Assembly (NCBI GenBank): GCA_003996215.1
Contig: QJPP01002951.1
Coordinates: forward strand, 124,001 to 188,000
From: Jaltomata sinuosa
Lineage: Eukaryota > Streptophyta > Magnoliopsida > Solanales > Solanaceae
Length of the DNA stretch: 64,000 nt
Direction of reading: 5' to 3'
Both the position numbers and the translations under genes were made by a program. Shown piece after piece: positions 23,033 through 34,905 of the stretch (within the stretch, counting starts at the first letter, position 1; every line of letters begins with the position of its first letter). The notes below the pieces were generated by a model. That model saw nothing but the letters and a program-made list of their open reading frames with translations, was not told the origin of the DNA and did no database searches.

Positions 23033-24101
23033 CTAGATACTAAGAGCCTGTGTTAGCACGGGCTCAATATATGTTACTTCTCTATCTCAATTTATGTGAC
23101 ATATATGAAAGTTAGAGCTAGTCAAGAAAAATATGTATTTTTTAAATATTTTAGCTTGTTAATTATTGTGATTTATGCTTTTTCCATCTCAAAATAAATA
23201 GTGTTTTAACCTTTTAATTTTGTTTCATAATAAGTGGTGTTTTATATAATGAAGAAGTTATTGGTGATGTTGTCAATTTTACTCTTATTTAAATGAAGAG
23301 AGTTTTATATAATCAAGAAACTACTATAGAGTTACACCTCTTGCAAGATATTTACCATTGGTAAAAATACTGTTTATTTTTTAGGAATGATTACTTTCTT
23401 AAGAGATGCGCCTAGGCAAAAAATATTTTTTTTTTGGAACGGATGTAGTAATATTTTTTACGTAATTTTTTACATAATCTATGTTACTCACTCTATCCCA
23501 ATGAGATTTCGAGAGTCAGTAAAATTTTTTACATCTTTTTTAGATATTTGAAGTTGTTAATTATTGTAATTTACAGTATTTTACATAATATTAAAAAATA
23601 TAATCTACTAAAAATGAAAGTAAGACAAATAAATTAAAATAGAGAAATTAAAATAATAATAATAATAATAATATTCACATTACATATTATGATTTTAATT
23701 TATTTTGTTTTTTACTTCTCAAATAACTCCCTAAGGAGTGTAACCTTTGATAATTTGAAGTTAACAAGTAAATGGGCACTTAAAATGGCTAGTAGTGGAT
23801 CCAAAAGATAAGAAAGAGACAAAATGGGCACTTGAAATGTCCAGTTGTAGGCCCAAAGGTTAAGAAAGAACACAAAATACAAAGTCAAGAAAATAAAAAA
23901 ATAAAAAAGGAGCCCACGTATTATATAATTGCTCACCTGCTGAGCTGATAAAGAAAGACTTCATATGCCTGACAAGAAATTAAAGTAGTCCCTTAGGCTC
24001 GAACCGAGGGCCTCGTGCACGAATATTGAAGCTTCAACCACTCCGGCGAAGCAAGCAAGACGACCTTCAGCAACTTTAGGCCTCTTCTATATAATACTAG
24101 A
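23033..24101 (-). mobile_element. Helitron, 1069 bp, with MITE and tRNA-like inserts
   Basis: On - it begins TCTAGTATTATATAGAAGAG at 24101 and ends with the hairpin of GAGCCCGTGCTAACACAGGCTC then TCTAG at 23033. Flanks are A and T, as expected. The CTAG side carries the 130-140 bp unit (CAATTTATGTGACA, ATTTTAGCTTGTTA). A degraded TC/mariner-like MITE lies at about 23175-23450 (ends CCATCTCAAAATAAATAG and GGAACGGATGTAGTA), and a tRNA-like segment at 23975-24065. No helicase. Confidence 0.78.
23975..24065 (-). repeat. tRNA-like segment
   Basis: On - CCGGAGTGGTTGAAGCTTC resembles an A box and CTCGGTTCGAGCC a B box. Pairing for a full tRNA is not evident; likely a tRNA-derived relic inside the Helitron. 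Confidence 0.45.
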
Positions 24102-24335
24102 TATGGAAAGGCCCATTTATGGGCCCAACATTAAAAATTTTGTTTATCTTTTTTCATGAAAAAATAATTGATTCTCATTTTTTTTATCTATACACACACG
24201 GAGTAATGATAAAATTCTCCATTTATAGTTCATAATAAATTATTCTTCATTTGATCAAACTAAAGCAATAACTTATAATTTGTTTAAACCTTCAATTAAC
24301 ATAAAAGATTTATATGTTTCATTACTTATTCCAAC

Positions 24336-24520
24336 CTCTAGGGCAGTTTGGTGCACTAAAGCTCATGCTATGCGCGGGTTTCGAAAAGAGCCGGACTACA
24401 AGGGTCTATCATACACAGTATTACCCTACATTTTTGTAAGAAATTGTTTCAATGGTTTGAACTCTTGACCTCCTGGTCACATAGAAGTAACTTTATCAGT
24501 TACGGCAAGACTCCCCTTCT
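24336..24520 (-). mobile_element. Au-type SINE, degenerate
   Basis: On - it starts GAAGGGGAGTCTTGCCGTAAC with an A-box region. It has a B box AGAGTTCAAACC following CTATGTGACCAGGAGGTCA, then the body TAGGGTAATACTGTGTA, AGACCCTTGTAGTCCGGCTC and CGAAACCCGCGCATAGC. It ends TTAGTGCACCAAACTGCCC. This order matches the Au SINE consensus as I recall it. Several substitutions, no clean target duplication. Confidence 0.8.
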
Positions 24521-25020
24521 ACTTCAATTCAATTCAATCTATTATTAGCTTGATTAAAATTGCAACTTAATGTGATAATCTACACAAATACCTTTTAATT
24601 TTTTTTTAGTCAAAAAATATACTATCTTCTTTAGTTCATAAGTAAACGTAAACAAAATTAATTATTTAAGAAGGCTTTTATATATATAAAAATAATGTCC
24701 CTCACATGGAACAAGGCTTTTGTGGATTTTGAGAAAGAATTAATTTTTTCTAGAATTTTATTTTGATCATTAATTATGCATTTATAATTTTTCTCTTAAA
24801 TAAAGTTAGAATTACTAAAATGCCTTAGTGAATCTTGAGAAAAAATTGAATTCTTCTAGAATTTTTTTGATCATTAATTACACTACACCATTTTAATAGT
24901 TTGATTACTTTTTATCAAGTGTATCATTTTATATATATCTAGCATTAATTTCATGTATTTATTTATATGTATCTAATATTAATTTTATGCATATGTTTAT
25001 ATGTATCTAGTTTTAATTTG
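24521..25020. other. AT-rich intergenic stretch
   Basis: A short duplicated phrase (TTGAGAAARAATTRAATTTC with TCTAGAATTTT and TTGATCATTAATTA) occurs at about 24730-24780 and again at about 24836-24880. Nothing else is recognised. Confidence 0.35.
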
Positions 25021-25035
25021 ATGTATCCAATATCA

Positions 25036-25700
25036 ATTTCATACATTATATCCAAAATACAGTGAATCCAATATAAATTTCATATAGCGAATCCAAAATA
25101 CATGTATGTATCAAGTTGTCTCATCAAAACTTTTGATACATGTATCTGTGCATAGATACATGCTTAAAAGAAGAAGAAAAAATATATTCATGTATTTGTG
25201 ATGTATCTAGTACTCCCTCCGTTTCAATTTATTTGACCTACTTCCTATTTTAGTCCGTTTCAAAAAGAATGACCATTTCCCTTTTTAGTAACTTTTTTAT
25301 TTCAACTTTTCACGTGGCATGTTTAAGACCACAAGATTAAAGGGCATTTTGGTACATTCCACATATCTTTAATTTAAGACCACAAGATTCAAAAGTTTTC
25401 TTTATTTTCTTAAACTCTGTGCCAAGTCAAAATAGGTCAATCAATTTGAAACGGAGGGAGTACCAAATTGGTGAATGTATCTGTGCACAGATACTTTTGA
25501 TACATGTATCTGAGATGTATTCAATACTATTTCATACATTATATCCAAAATACAGTAAATTTAGTATTAATTTGATGTATCTAATATAAATTTCATATAG
25601 TGAATCCAAAATATATGTATCTAGTATCAAATTGACCCATCAAAACTTTTGATACATGTATTTGTGCATAGATACATGCTTAAAAGAAGAAGAAAATGAT
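25036..25700 (+). repeat. Direct repeat of about 150 bp flanking the MITE
   Basis: The stretch at about 25036-25180 (CATACATTATATCCAAAATA ... GATACATGTATCTGTGCATA ... GCTTAAAAGAAGAAGAAAA) recurs at about 25530-25695. The Stowaway MITE sits between the copies. Confidence 0.8.
25211..25462. mobile_element. Stowaway MITE with TA target duplication
   Basis: The element runs 25213-25460 (248 bp), starting CTCCCTCCGTTTCAATTTAT and ending AATTTGAAACGGAGGGAG. TA is present on both sides (25211-25212, 25461-25462), as for Tc1/mariner-type Stowaway elements. Confidence 0.93.
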
Positions 25701-26256
25701 GAAGAATAAGAACAAACAGAGATCTGGTCAAAAAAAATTCTCTTTCCCCTGTGCCCATTTCCACCGGAAGAAGAGAAGAGAAGAAAATCATCCAAACAAG
25801 TTGTAAATCTTGTTTTTCGTCATTGCTGACTCAAGATTTCTCCATCGAAATTTTTTGTTTAATACTTCTTCATTGCTGACTCAAAATTTTTCGTCAGAAA
25901 ATATAGATCTGAAGACAGAGTAAAGAGAAGTGTGGAGTTGCGATTGAAAATCATGAATCCGATCAAAACGGTTGATTCGCCGGAGCTCGCTAGTGCTGCA
26001 AGGGAGAAGAGACAAAGGGTAGGGAAGATGAAGAGGTGATCGGTGGAGCGAGTTGAGAAAAAATAAATATTTTAGGAGAATTTGGGAGGAGTGTGATTTA
26101 CGTCGTTGGAGAAGGAATTTGCTTTGGTAATGTATCTAATATAAAGAAGGGAATTTCCGATAAGATGTGATATATTAAGTAATTAAAATAAACTGATGGG
26201 AGAAATAGTAAATATGGTAGGGATGTTTAGTTCTTTAGGTAATTATCCTAAATCAA
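25700..26256. other. Repeat-derived stretch sharing its end with 50737-50836
   Basis: The final part (about 26150-26256) has TGATATATTAAGTAATTAAA and GTAAATATGGTAGGGATGTT, also found at 50750-50815. The upstream part (25740-26080) is less AT-rich and includes CCGGAGCTCGCTAGTGCTGC, which could be a captured exon, but I cannot identify it. Probably one transposon family in two places. Confidence 0.45.
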
Positions 26257-26504
26257 AAGCTCAAATAATCTCATCATGATGCCTAATCTTAATTCATAAA
26301 AATGCTTAATTTTAGCTCTTAAAGTTCAACACTACATTTAGATTTTTGCATATAAATAAAAATAATAATTCATTATCATAGAGTGTTATAAATATATATT
26401 ACTATAATTATTATTATTGGTGATATATTATTATTACTTACTTTTTGTAAAGAAAAAAATAATTAAAAAAAAAAAACTTGACCCAACTGAATATGAAATT
26501 AATT

Positions 26505-26514
26505 AAATAAATAA

Positions 26515-26558
<44 letters not shown>

Positions 26559-26578
26559 TATATATATATAATAGATAG

Positions 26579-26648
<70 letters not shown>
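26505..26648. repeat. Compound microsatellite (AT)n-(GATA)n-(GA)n
   Basis: About 26515-26570 is mostly AT repeats, about 26573-26617 GATA repeats and about 26618-26648 GA repeats. Likely polymorphic. The open frame across it on - is an artefact of the repeat. Confidence 0.95.
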
Positions 26649-26652
<4 letters not shown>

Positions 26653-26959
26653 CATTCAATAACTAGCCAAAACAAAATAGTATTAATATAAATATTAAAT
26701 TTAATTCATATTTAATAATTACTTTGACTGAACTAATTTTCAAACATATTTTTTAAAAAAAAAATAAAAGTCGGGCCTATTGCCCATTTTATAAAAGAAA
26801 TGAACTATACAAAACCAGGCCCAAAAGTGGCCTGGTCCAAATGAAAGAAACAGACAAACATTGTCTAATCTCAAAAATTCATTAGGAATTAGGAAAGTTG
26901 GAAGAAGATTCCACCATCTTCCCCAAATCCCAACTCGTTCAACTTCTTTCAGCAATCAG

Positions 26960-27340
26960 AATGTTGATTAGGCTTCATTTGCCGAAGGTACGTCAGAATA
27001 TCTCCAGAGTTTAGCTCACATCACCACGTCGGAGCTCCATCAGTCCAACCATGTCGACGATTTCAGTGTTCAGGTATGTGCACCAACTAACTTGTATCTC
27101 CTTCTGTGAGTTTGTGGAGTAGTTCTCCTTCGTAGACCTTCAATTTAAGGACCGCTCATTTTTATAGAAATAAATCTCGATGGGTTGAACCCTTTGGGAT
27201 TAATACCACCACCGATATTTAAATCTTTAAAAAGTTGTGGTCTATTTCTTGTTGAAGGTGAATGTGTTCGTCGGAGTCTGTGTTGCACCTTACCGCTCCT
27301 CTACTGTGATTGTCCCTCAAAGCGTTAGCTTCTCAGGTAT
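26960..27340 (+). other. Possible 5' exons of an unidentified host gene
   Basis: This piece is less AT-rich than its flanks. Possible donor sites are TTCAG|GTATGTGC (near 27072) and TCTCAG|GTATGTATT (near 27334), with a possible acceptor before GTGAATGTGTTCGTCGG (27258). The piece at 27258-27333 would read VNVFVGVCVAPYRSSTVIV. I do not recognise the protein and no continuation is seen, since the LINE follows. It could be a gene interrupted by the LINE or chance. Confidence 0.25.
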
Positions 27341-27632
27341 GTATTCCTTCTCTTTTTGGCAACGAAATGGGGCAACCGAGCTGAATCTATGTATAACATA
27401 GGACTTTGCTGTACTTGAACTCTCATGACCTGTAGATGACACTTTTAAATACTAACATTAATGTGTCCTGGTTTTATATCATCTGTAACCCCCCAAGCTC
27501 TCACCGGGTGCATGATACATATAACCAACAGAATTTAGTTCAGACGACATTAAATACTTAGTATATTGGTGTCATTTAACAGACAATAAGAGTTCAGGAT
27601 AGAACCTGACTATTGAGCCTTTGCTTCTCTAT

Positions 27633-30600
27633 TTACACAGTTGTACACTGCCTTATCCTCATGTTTGGTGTGCCCTGTTTGTACAAGCTGATAATCCTTT
27701 TTCCTGTGCTAGGCATTTCCTGGAAAGTTCTGAATTCATAGTTACCAGCAAAATGAAAAACCATGTTAGCTAAATAATCAGCAAGAGTATTTCCCTCCCT
27801 TAAGGAGTGTTGTACTCTTGCTATAATTGAGACCATCATTTTCCTAATGGAGTTGACCTCTAATGTCACACTCCAAGGAGTTTCCCACACCCCATTGATG
27901 ATATTCACTATTGCCAAGGAGTCTCTGATTCAACAATTAAGTTTGGAATCTGATTTTCCAAGCAGAATTGTAGTCCTTCTCTTATAGCAATCACCTCAGC
28001 AACCAAACTAGTAGACTCAGGAATCATGATCCCTTTTGCACATACTAGATCCCCTTCATGATTTCTGACACAAAAAGCTGCAGAGTTTGGGCCTGGATTA
28101 CCTCTTGAAGCCCCATCTGTGTTGCATTTTCACCACCCAAAAGGTGGGGGATACCATCTAATCCATTTAGACTTGTACTTGGGTCTGACACCATCCATCA
28201 CAGAAACAATTTGAGGCCAAGTGTTTGGGATTTGTTTTATCCCCAATTTTCTTCTGATAATTTTCTGGATCATACAGTTAGTATCCCAAATCACTTTGCT
28301 AGTAGTATAAGACCCTCCATGAATAATTGAGTTCCTCCTCTTCCACAGGAACCATAAAATAAGGGTAGGTATGGCTTGAAATATATGCATGTGCGTATGA
28401 TTTACCTTGGCTGTCCACCATTTCATCATAGTCTGCTTGATCTGTATCCAGGGGTCCTAGTAATCCTGCAGCATTAGCATAGTATTGCCACACTTCCTGA
28501 GCTACTTCTCCTTTTAGGAAGAGATGTTCCAGAGTCTCTCTTTCTGGGATATCACAACAGCAACATAGATCTGACAGGTTTGGGTTCCAGTTAGCTAGAG
28601 TAGCTGCTACTGGTACCCTGTTTGTCCAAACCCTCCAACCAAAAAATGAGATTTTAAAAGGTAGCTCCTTCATCCATATTCTCTGGAAAGAAACATTGAT
28701 ATCGTCTCTTTTTCTCAATACATCCCAAACACTCTTAATTGTGAACTTGCCAGAGCTAGTTTTAATCCACCAAGGCCTGTCACCCTCCTATGAACGTATC
28801 ACATGGCTGAAGGGATTTCTAACATGTTCAATGATGTTATTAGGAATGTGATGTTGCATACTTTCATAGTCCCACCCTGCATCCTGCATAAATACTGCAA
28901 TATCCATCAAAGAATGACAAGTTTGTACCTCTATTTGGTGTTTATATAATGGACCAAGCTGAGTCCAATTATCATACCAAACTGATGATGTACCTCCTTT
29001 GGGTTCCCACCACAGGTGATCTTCAACAACAACCCTATTTTGTAACATATGCTTCCACAACTGAGATCCTCCCTTCCATTGAACTAGAGCTGGAATTTGT
29101 TTCTTACAATACTTATTCCATATGAAGTTAGCCCAGATAGAATTCTGTGTCCTGAACCTCCACCAAAGTTTAACGTGCATGGCTTAGAAACATCAAACAT
29201 AGATCTGAATCCCAAACCTCCTTCCTACTTTGGTAGACACACTTTCTCCTAGGCAGCCCAGTATTTGCTCTTGCCCTCCACCTTATTGCTCCAAAAGAAT
29301 TTAGCAAAGATTCTATGTAGCTCCTTTATGAAACAAATAGGAGGAACAACAGCAGATAGAACATAAATAGGAACACTTTGAAGTACACTAGAAATAAGAA
29401 CCTCTTTTCCCCCATAAGAGAGCATATTACATTTCCAAGCCTGTAGCTTGGATTTCTTCTTCTGAATCAGCTCAGCATAATGTACCTTCTTTTTTCTAGC
29501 ATGAGTAATAGGACAACCCAGGTATTTCAAAGGGAAATGACCCCTAGATATACCAGTGCAATCTTCAACAATTATCTATCATTAGATGCTGCATTCTGGT
29601 TCATGTAGAAAGCACTTTTCTCCTTGTTTATTTTCTGCCCTGATTGTACTTCATATGCCTGCAGTACTGACACTATCTTCTTCAAAGAATATTTGTTGGT
29701 TGAGGCAAAAATAATGGTATCATCTGCATAAGCAAGATGATTTATAGGAGTGCTCCACTTAGGCATGCCATATCCCATGAATAAATTATCCTCAAATAAA
29801 ACATTTAGTGATCTAGAGAGAACTTCAACTGATAAAATAAACAGAGCAGGAGAGAGGAGATCTCCCTGCTTAACCCCTCTGGTGGAGTGAAAGAAACCAT
29901 GTGATTGTCCGTTAATCAGTACAGAATACCAGTTATTAGACAGTAATCTCCAAATCAGATCCACAAAAACTTCTGAGAAGCCCATTCTCCTTAGAACTTT
30001 CATCAAGAAAACTATGAAACCCTGTCATATGCCTTTGTCATGTCAAGCTTTATCACCACATTTGCTGGCTTGCCTCTTTTTCTAATGTCAGTAACAATCT
30101 CTTGAGTTAGAAGAACATTTTCAATAATACTTCTCCCCTTCACCAATCCAGATTGATTGTAAGATATCAGCTTAGGAAAATACTTTTCAATTCTATCATG
30201 TATAATCCTTGAGATTATCTTGTTGATGAAATTACTCAGACTAATTGGTCTCAAATCAGAGAAGGATTGAATGTGATCCTTTTTAGGCAGCAGGACCAAG
30301 TTTGTGTGAGTAAAGTATTTAGGGAGAGAGTTACCTTTGAAATATTCTTGAACTAGCTTCAGTATATCATTCCCAACAATCTCCCAGCAAGTCTAATAAA
30401 ATCTGTCAGTCAAGCCATCTGAACCACTTGCACTATCCCCATTTAAGTTAAAAACTGCAGATTTAACTTCCTCAAGAACAGGCTGTCTGCACAGGACTTC
30501 ATTTTCCTCCTCAGTCATGATCTTGGGTATATTCCTTAGTAGTAAAAACTCAGTAGAGTCTCTTTCCTGTATGAATTGACTATGGTAATATTTGATTACC

Positions 30601-31534
30601 TCTGTAGCTATTTCATTCTCCTCTTCCAGCCAGATTCCTTGATTATTTTGAATTCTCTTCAACTGTAATCTTTTCCTCCTGCCCTTCACAATGCTATGGA
30701 AAAATCTAGTGTTTATGTCTCCATTTTCAAACTAGTCATACCCTGCTTTCTGCTGCCAAAATATTTCTTCAAAATGGAGGTACCTTTTATATTCAGCATG
30801 AGCTCTCTGCAGAATTCCTCTATTCTCAACATATGGTTCTAACTAGGTGTTCCACCTCCATATGGAGCAGCATGATCCGACCCTGTTCTAGCTAGGTGTT
30901 CCACCTCCATATGGTTAAACTTTCCTTGCAAGTCATGATTTAAAAGAATTCTGTCCAGTCTTTCAAAGATGCAATCATTGCCTGCCCTGTCATTCCACCA
31001 GGTGAATGGACTTCCTTTGAAGGAAATTTCCATTAGGTCACAAGAAGAAATACAAGTAGCAAAGTCCTCATGATCAGCATCAAGGACAGGTAACCCTCCA
31101 ATCTTTTCTTCTGAATTCAACACAACATTAAAATCCCCACCTATTAACCATGGGATTGACATACCAGTTGCTATTTGATAGATCTCATCCCACAATATCA
31201 ATCTCTCATCAATAGTACACTTAGCATAGACTAAAGTGACAACAAAACTAAAAGTCTGATTATGATCTTCTAGTTGTACAGTAAGTTGCTGGGCGGTATT
31301 ACTTAAAATATTAACTGATATGTTATGATTAGTGAATAACCATATCTTTCCATTACAATTTGACAAAGCATAGTGTATCTTCAATCTTCTTTTATATCTG
31401 CTGATGTGTCTTGACTGCTGAAAGGGTTCCACCAACCCAGTGAATGTAAAATTATGAAACTTATGGAGCATCTGAACTCTTTAAAATGCTTATTGTGATT
31501 TCACCGATCTAATATTCCAAATGAGGGCTTTCAT
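27633..31534 (-). pseudogene. LINE ORF2: endonuclease, reverse transcriptase, RNase H, broken
   Basis: It begins at ATG 31534 (MKALIWNIRSV), followed soon by two in-frame stops. The endonuclease covers 30839-31471 with LIGGDFNVVL, GSPFTWWN, RLDRIL and GSDHA. The RT spans about 29572-30300 with LRPISLSNF, KLDMTKAYDRV and the intact catalytic box AYADDTI. A cysteine-rich zf-RVT part is at 28299-28718 (PFKISFFGWRVW, CCCC). RNase H lies at 27633-28125 and retains NTDGASRGNPGP and AEVIAIREGL. Stops and frameshifts occur between these blocks. A 49-bp direct duplication disrupts the end of the endonuclease (30839-30915). Confidence 0.92.
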
Positions 31535-32935
31535 TGATTATTAGTGTAGGATTTGTTTCTTTTGGGCTGAATTCTAATGGGTTGAGCTTGTTCTCCATTA
31601 CTATGCTTTTTTCCCCTCCTAGCACTCTTCAACAATTTAGGAGATATGTCCGCTTCCAGTGGGATATCCCACAAATCATACACACACAAATCATCATCTT
31701 CTTCTGTAGCTAACACTCCTTTAGAAATCTGCTTAGAATCAGAGATATCACCCACCTCCTCCCCTACTGTGTGAGAAATAATATCATGAAGAACTTTGTT
31801 AGGGGAGTAAATTATCACAGTCTGTACTGGTTTTGGGCTTTCTATGATGGCCAATTCATGATCAGTCACCACTACGCTTATCTTTGTCTGCTTGTTTGCT
31901 TCTGACTCAGGTGCTAGAACTATCTGTTTGTCATTGTTGTTGCATTCCTCTGTGTGCATCTTGTCCACATCAGCCTCAATTGATAGAATTAATTGTTTAT
32001 CACTATTGCTACCTTCCTCTGATGCTAGGTTCTGATTGTCATGCTTGAGCACCTCATTCCCTGTAGTTGAACCTTCTGATTTATCTTCTTGTTTGTTGCT
32101 GCTTTTATCATATACACTATGGCCTGCATGTTTCTTCACAATCTGATCTTGTGGCTTTTTATGTGCAGGGTTTGTTTTCTGCTTTCCAAACGTTCTTGCC
32201 ACCCAATCTCTCGATGGTTCACTGCCTGTAGCAGTCATAAGGCTTGAGCTACTGCTGTTGGGATTTCCGTTTGCTGCTGGTTCAACAGATAATGCCTCAA
32301 ATCTGTTCGCCAATAGAGGTGGGGGGTGGATTGTTGGAATTTTATGCCTTCCATCCTTTACAATTTTCCAGTTACCCGGGTCACCTACTACTAACCACTG
32401 GATAACTCTCGAGCCTTCCCTTTTTGATATGGCATCGTTTGCTTATGAGTTTGATGTGTGTGTTGGTTCTCCCCTATTTTCTCTTTGTTAGCCTTAATCC
32501 CTGCATCCTCTACTTTGATGTTGTTTCTGCATCCTTCGTTATCGTGTCCTTGCATTTTGCATTCATAACAATACTTGGGGATGTAATCATGTTTAATTAG
32601 CACCATATATTTCCTACTTTCCCCTGTATCTTCATTTACAATGTCCATAATAATAGATTTAGGAAGCTCTCCCTTCAAATCCACCAATACCTTAACTCTT
32701 GCACAACTTGGTCTAGTTCTATTAATAGTTGCTAGATCAAGTTGCACTGGAGTACCCACAGCAGATGCTAAAGAGAAAAGACATTCTTTAGCAAAGTATG
32801 TGGGTAAGAGATTAAGGAAGGATATCCACGCAAAAGTCTTTGTGGTCTCTTCAGTCGTCTTAAAATGTGAATCATAAATAAGAGTTTCAAACATAAACAG
32901 AGGACTAAGGAGTATTTCCAAACTCATGTTTTGAT
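31531..32935 (-). pseudogene. LINE ORF1: RNA-binding protein with zinc knuckle, broken
   Basis: The N-terminal part (32391-32927) reads TFAWISFLNLLPTYFAKECL and ends its domain with the knuckle CYECKMQGHDNEGC (CX2CX4HX4C). The conserved N-terminus of DUF4283-type ORF1 proteins is missing, which marks the 5' truncation. One frameshift near 32400 separates it from the second part (31531-32313), which is acidic and low in complexity and ends in a basic stretch. Its stop TGA overlaps the ORF2 start as ATGA (31531-31534). Confidence 0.88.
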
Positions 32936-33819
32936 TTTCATAAAGGAGAACAGTTTTTTTTAACTGGGGCGTAGTACTTAGTAGTAGTAGTAGTAGTAGT
33001 GTAGTACTGGAATCAAAAGTTTCCGAAACTGAAATAAGGAAAAAAAATTAGTAGTAGGACTGAAAACTTAAAAACTAATTAATATATCATGGAATTTATT
33101 TGTGAAATTTATCCTGTCCCCTATAAGATTTTCAAAAAATTCCGCCACTCATAAGGTAGTCAGGGGCCTATCTAGGTGGGGGTCACCGGGTTCACGTGAA
33201 CCCATGATCCCCTCCCTAAATCATATATATATAGTAGTATTATATTTTTTTAAAAAAAATTAAATATAAATGCGTGAACCCACGCTTGAAGTATTTTCAT
33301 AATAGTGTACCCATTCTCTCAAAATTCTGAATACGCAGGTAACATCCGCATCGCGCCGCATGAGGTGAAATTCTCTCCGCCCTGTTATCATATCTAGATA
33401 CCTAATATCGAGTAGAAAATAAATAAATTTGAATAACTACTTTTATATTTGATACATTGCGAGCAAAAAAAGAAATTTCTACATATGGAATTATAAAATT
33501 TGAATGATCACTTCATTATTTTATATATTTCTTTTCTATTAGATGAAATCATGAAATGTAAGTTTAAAAATTAAAAAAATGATGGATCAAATTGGACGGG
33601 TTGAGCTGTGACCGATTATTTAGTTCATCTTAACCAAGTCCATCTCAACTTTAGGCAAGATTGGACAATAATTCATTTATTGTTTCAACCTATCTTGACC
33701 CGCTCAAAATCAGCTAAAATAATCCATTCGCCACTTCTATACATAACACACATTTTTACGCCTCAAACTTGTACCCCAAATTTTAAAACGTACACTTATG
33801 AATTTACAATCTTCATTTA
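32936..33819. other. Intergenic stretch with a TAG microsatellite and repeat remnants
   Basis: (TAG)n lies at about 32980-33000. TCAGGGGCCTATCTAGGTGG near 33160 followed by GTTCACGTGAACC resembles a decayed CAGGGGCGGA-type hAT end. No gene is seen; the open frame 33608-33889 has no coding signal. Confidence 0.4.
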
Positions 33820-34677
33820 TGAAGAAAGTTGGTGCCCACTACTTATCTCAGGAACCAGGTCCTTAGCACAATTCCACTTAAAGAAGTAAGTAAATTAACA
33901 CACAAAATTTACGTGAAAAACCCCTAACTCCAGGAGTACAAATCACGAACTCACCTTTACTCACAACTTCAGTTTTATGATTACAACTCAATAATCAAAG
34001 GAACTAACTCTAGTACCTAGCCTCAAACAATACACTAATATTGTTTCTTCTTACAAACTCTCTAACTCTCTCTCTCTCTATCTCTCTCTCACAAGAAGCC
34101 AAATCTACTTCTTGTTACAAGCCTAACAAACTCACACTCTATGTCTTAACAACCACGCAGGGTTGTACTAAGAACAACTCTCTCTTGTGTCTTCTTGGAA
34201 TAGCTTGTTTGAGATCTTTATTGCTTGAGAATACTCCTTCTCAGCTTTGTGCAATAGGTGATTGATTTCGTCTTAGATCCAATGCTTTTATAGAAGTCTC
34301 AAGCTCTCCTCTCTTTGATAGAAAAAGACAGTCCTTTCCTTGTAGGAGTTGGTTGCTGACTTTGAGCTCTCCTTGTTGAACTTGGACGCGCCTCTTTCTT
34401 CTTTCTTTACACGTTTTTATATATCCTTCTTTGACATGGATACTACCTTTTATAGTTAGTTTCCATAAATATCTTTTTACCTAAAATAGGTTTTGCCTCA
34501 TTATCAAAACTTGTTTGACAAGGTTTCTTCAATTTTTCCCTTTTTGATGATAGCAAACTTTATCCTATTTTTGACAAAGAATTTAGCAGCAGCAGCAGTG
34601 GGAACTCACTTTCAAAAGGTCTCAGCATCATGAGGAGCATTTTGATCTTAATATTCCAATAACACACTTATAACACA
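33820..34677 (-). repeat. 3' LTR of copia element 1
   Basis: On the + strand it starts TGAAGAAAGTTGGTGCCC and ends TTATAACACA. Directly beyond lies CCCCTTTTGACATCATTA, the complement of a polypurine tract. The left 150 bp match the LTR of copia element 2 closely. Confidence 0.75.
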
Positions 34678-34905
34678 TTCCCCTTTTGACATCATTAAAA
34701 AAGGTAAACAGTGGCAACAGTTGAGCAATTTCCTTTAGCAGCTTCTATATTCCCCCTAAATAGGTGGCCCCTTGAGGATCAGATTCTTGAGTGCTGTCCA
34801 TGCCCTTTGTGGTCTTGTATCACTCATTTTCTCACCATTCTTCATTTTGCTTCCACCTTGCCCCCTCATCCCTCTTTGAGGGAGGCTCTCCTTCCTTGTC
34901 AGGAA

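Larger units (their letters stand above)
27470..32935 (-). mobile_element. L1-type LINE with RNase H domain, 5' truncated and decayed
   Basis: On - the order is ORF1 (zinc knuckle), ORF2 (AP endonuclease, reverse transcriptase, zf-RVT segment, RNase H) and a 3' tail. This is the structure of plant L1 LINEs. The 5' end stops inside the ORF1 N-terminal domain near 32935. The 3' end is approximate, since no clear poly-A tail is seen. About 5.4 kb. Both frames are interrupted. Confidence 0.93.

Noticed and set aside
26438..26659. Small protein of repeated Leu-Ser and Ile-Tyr
   Set aside because: Translation of the AT/GATA/GA microsatellite.
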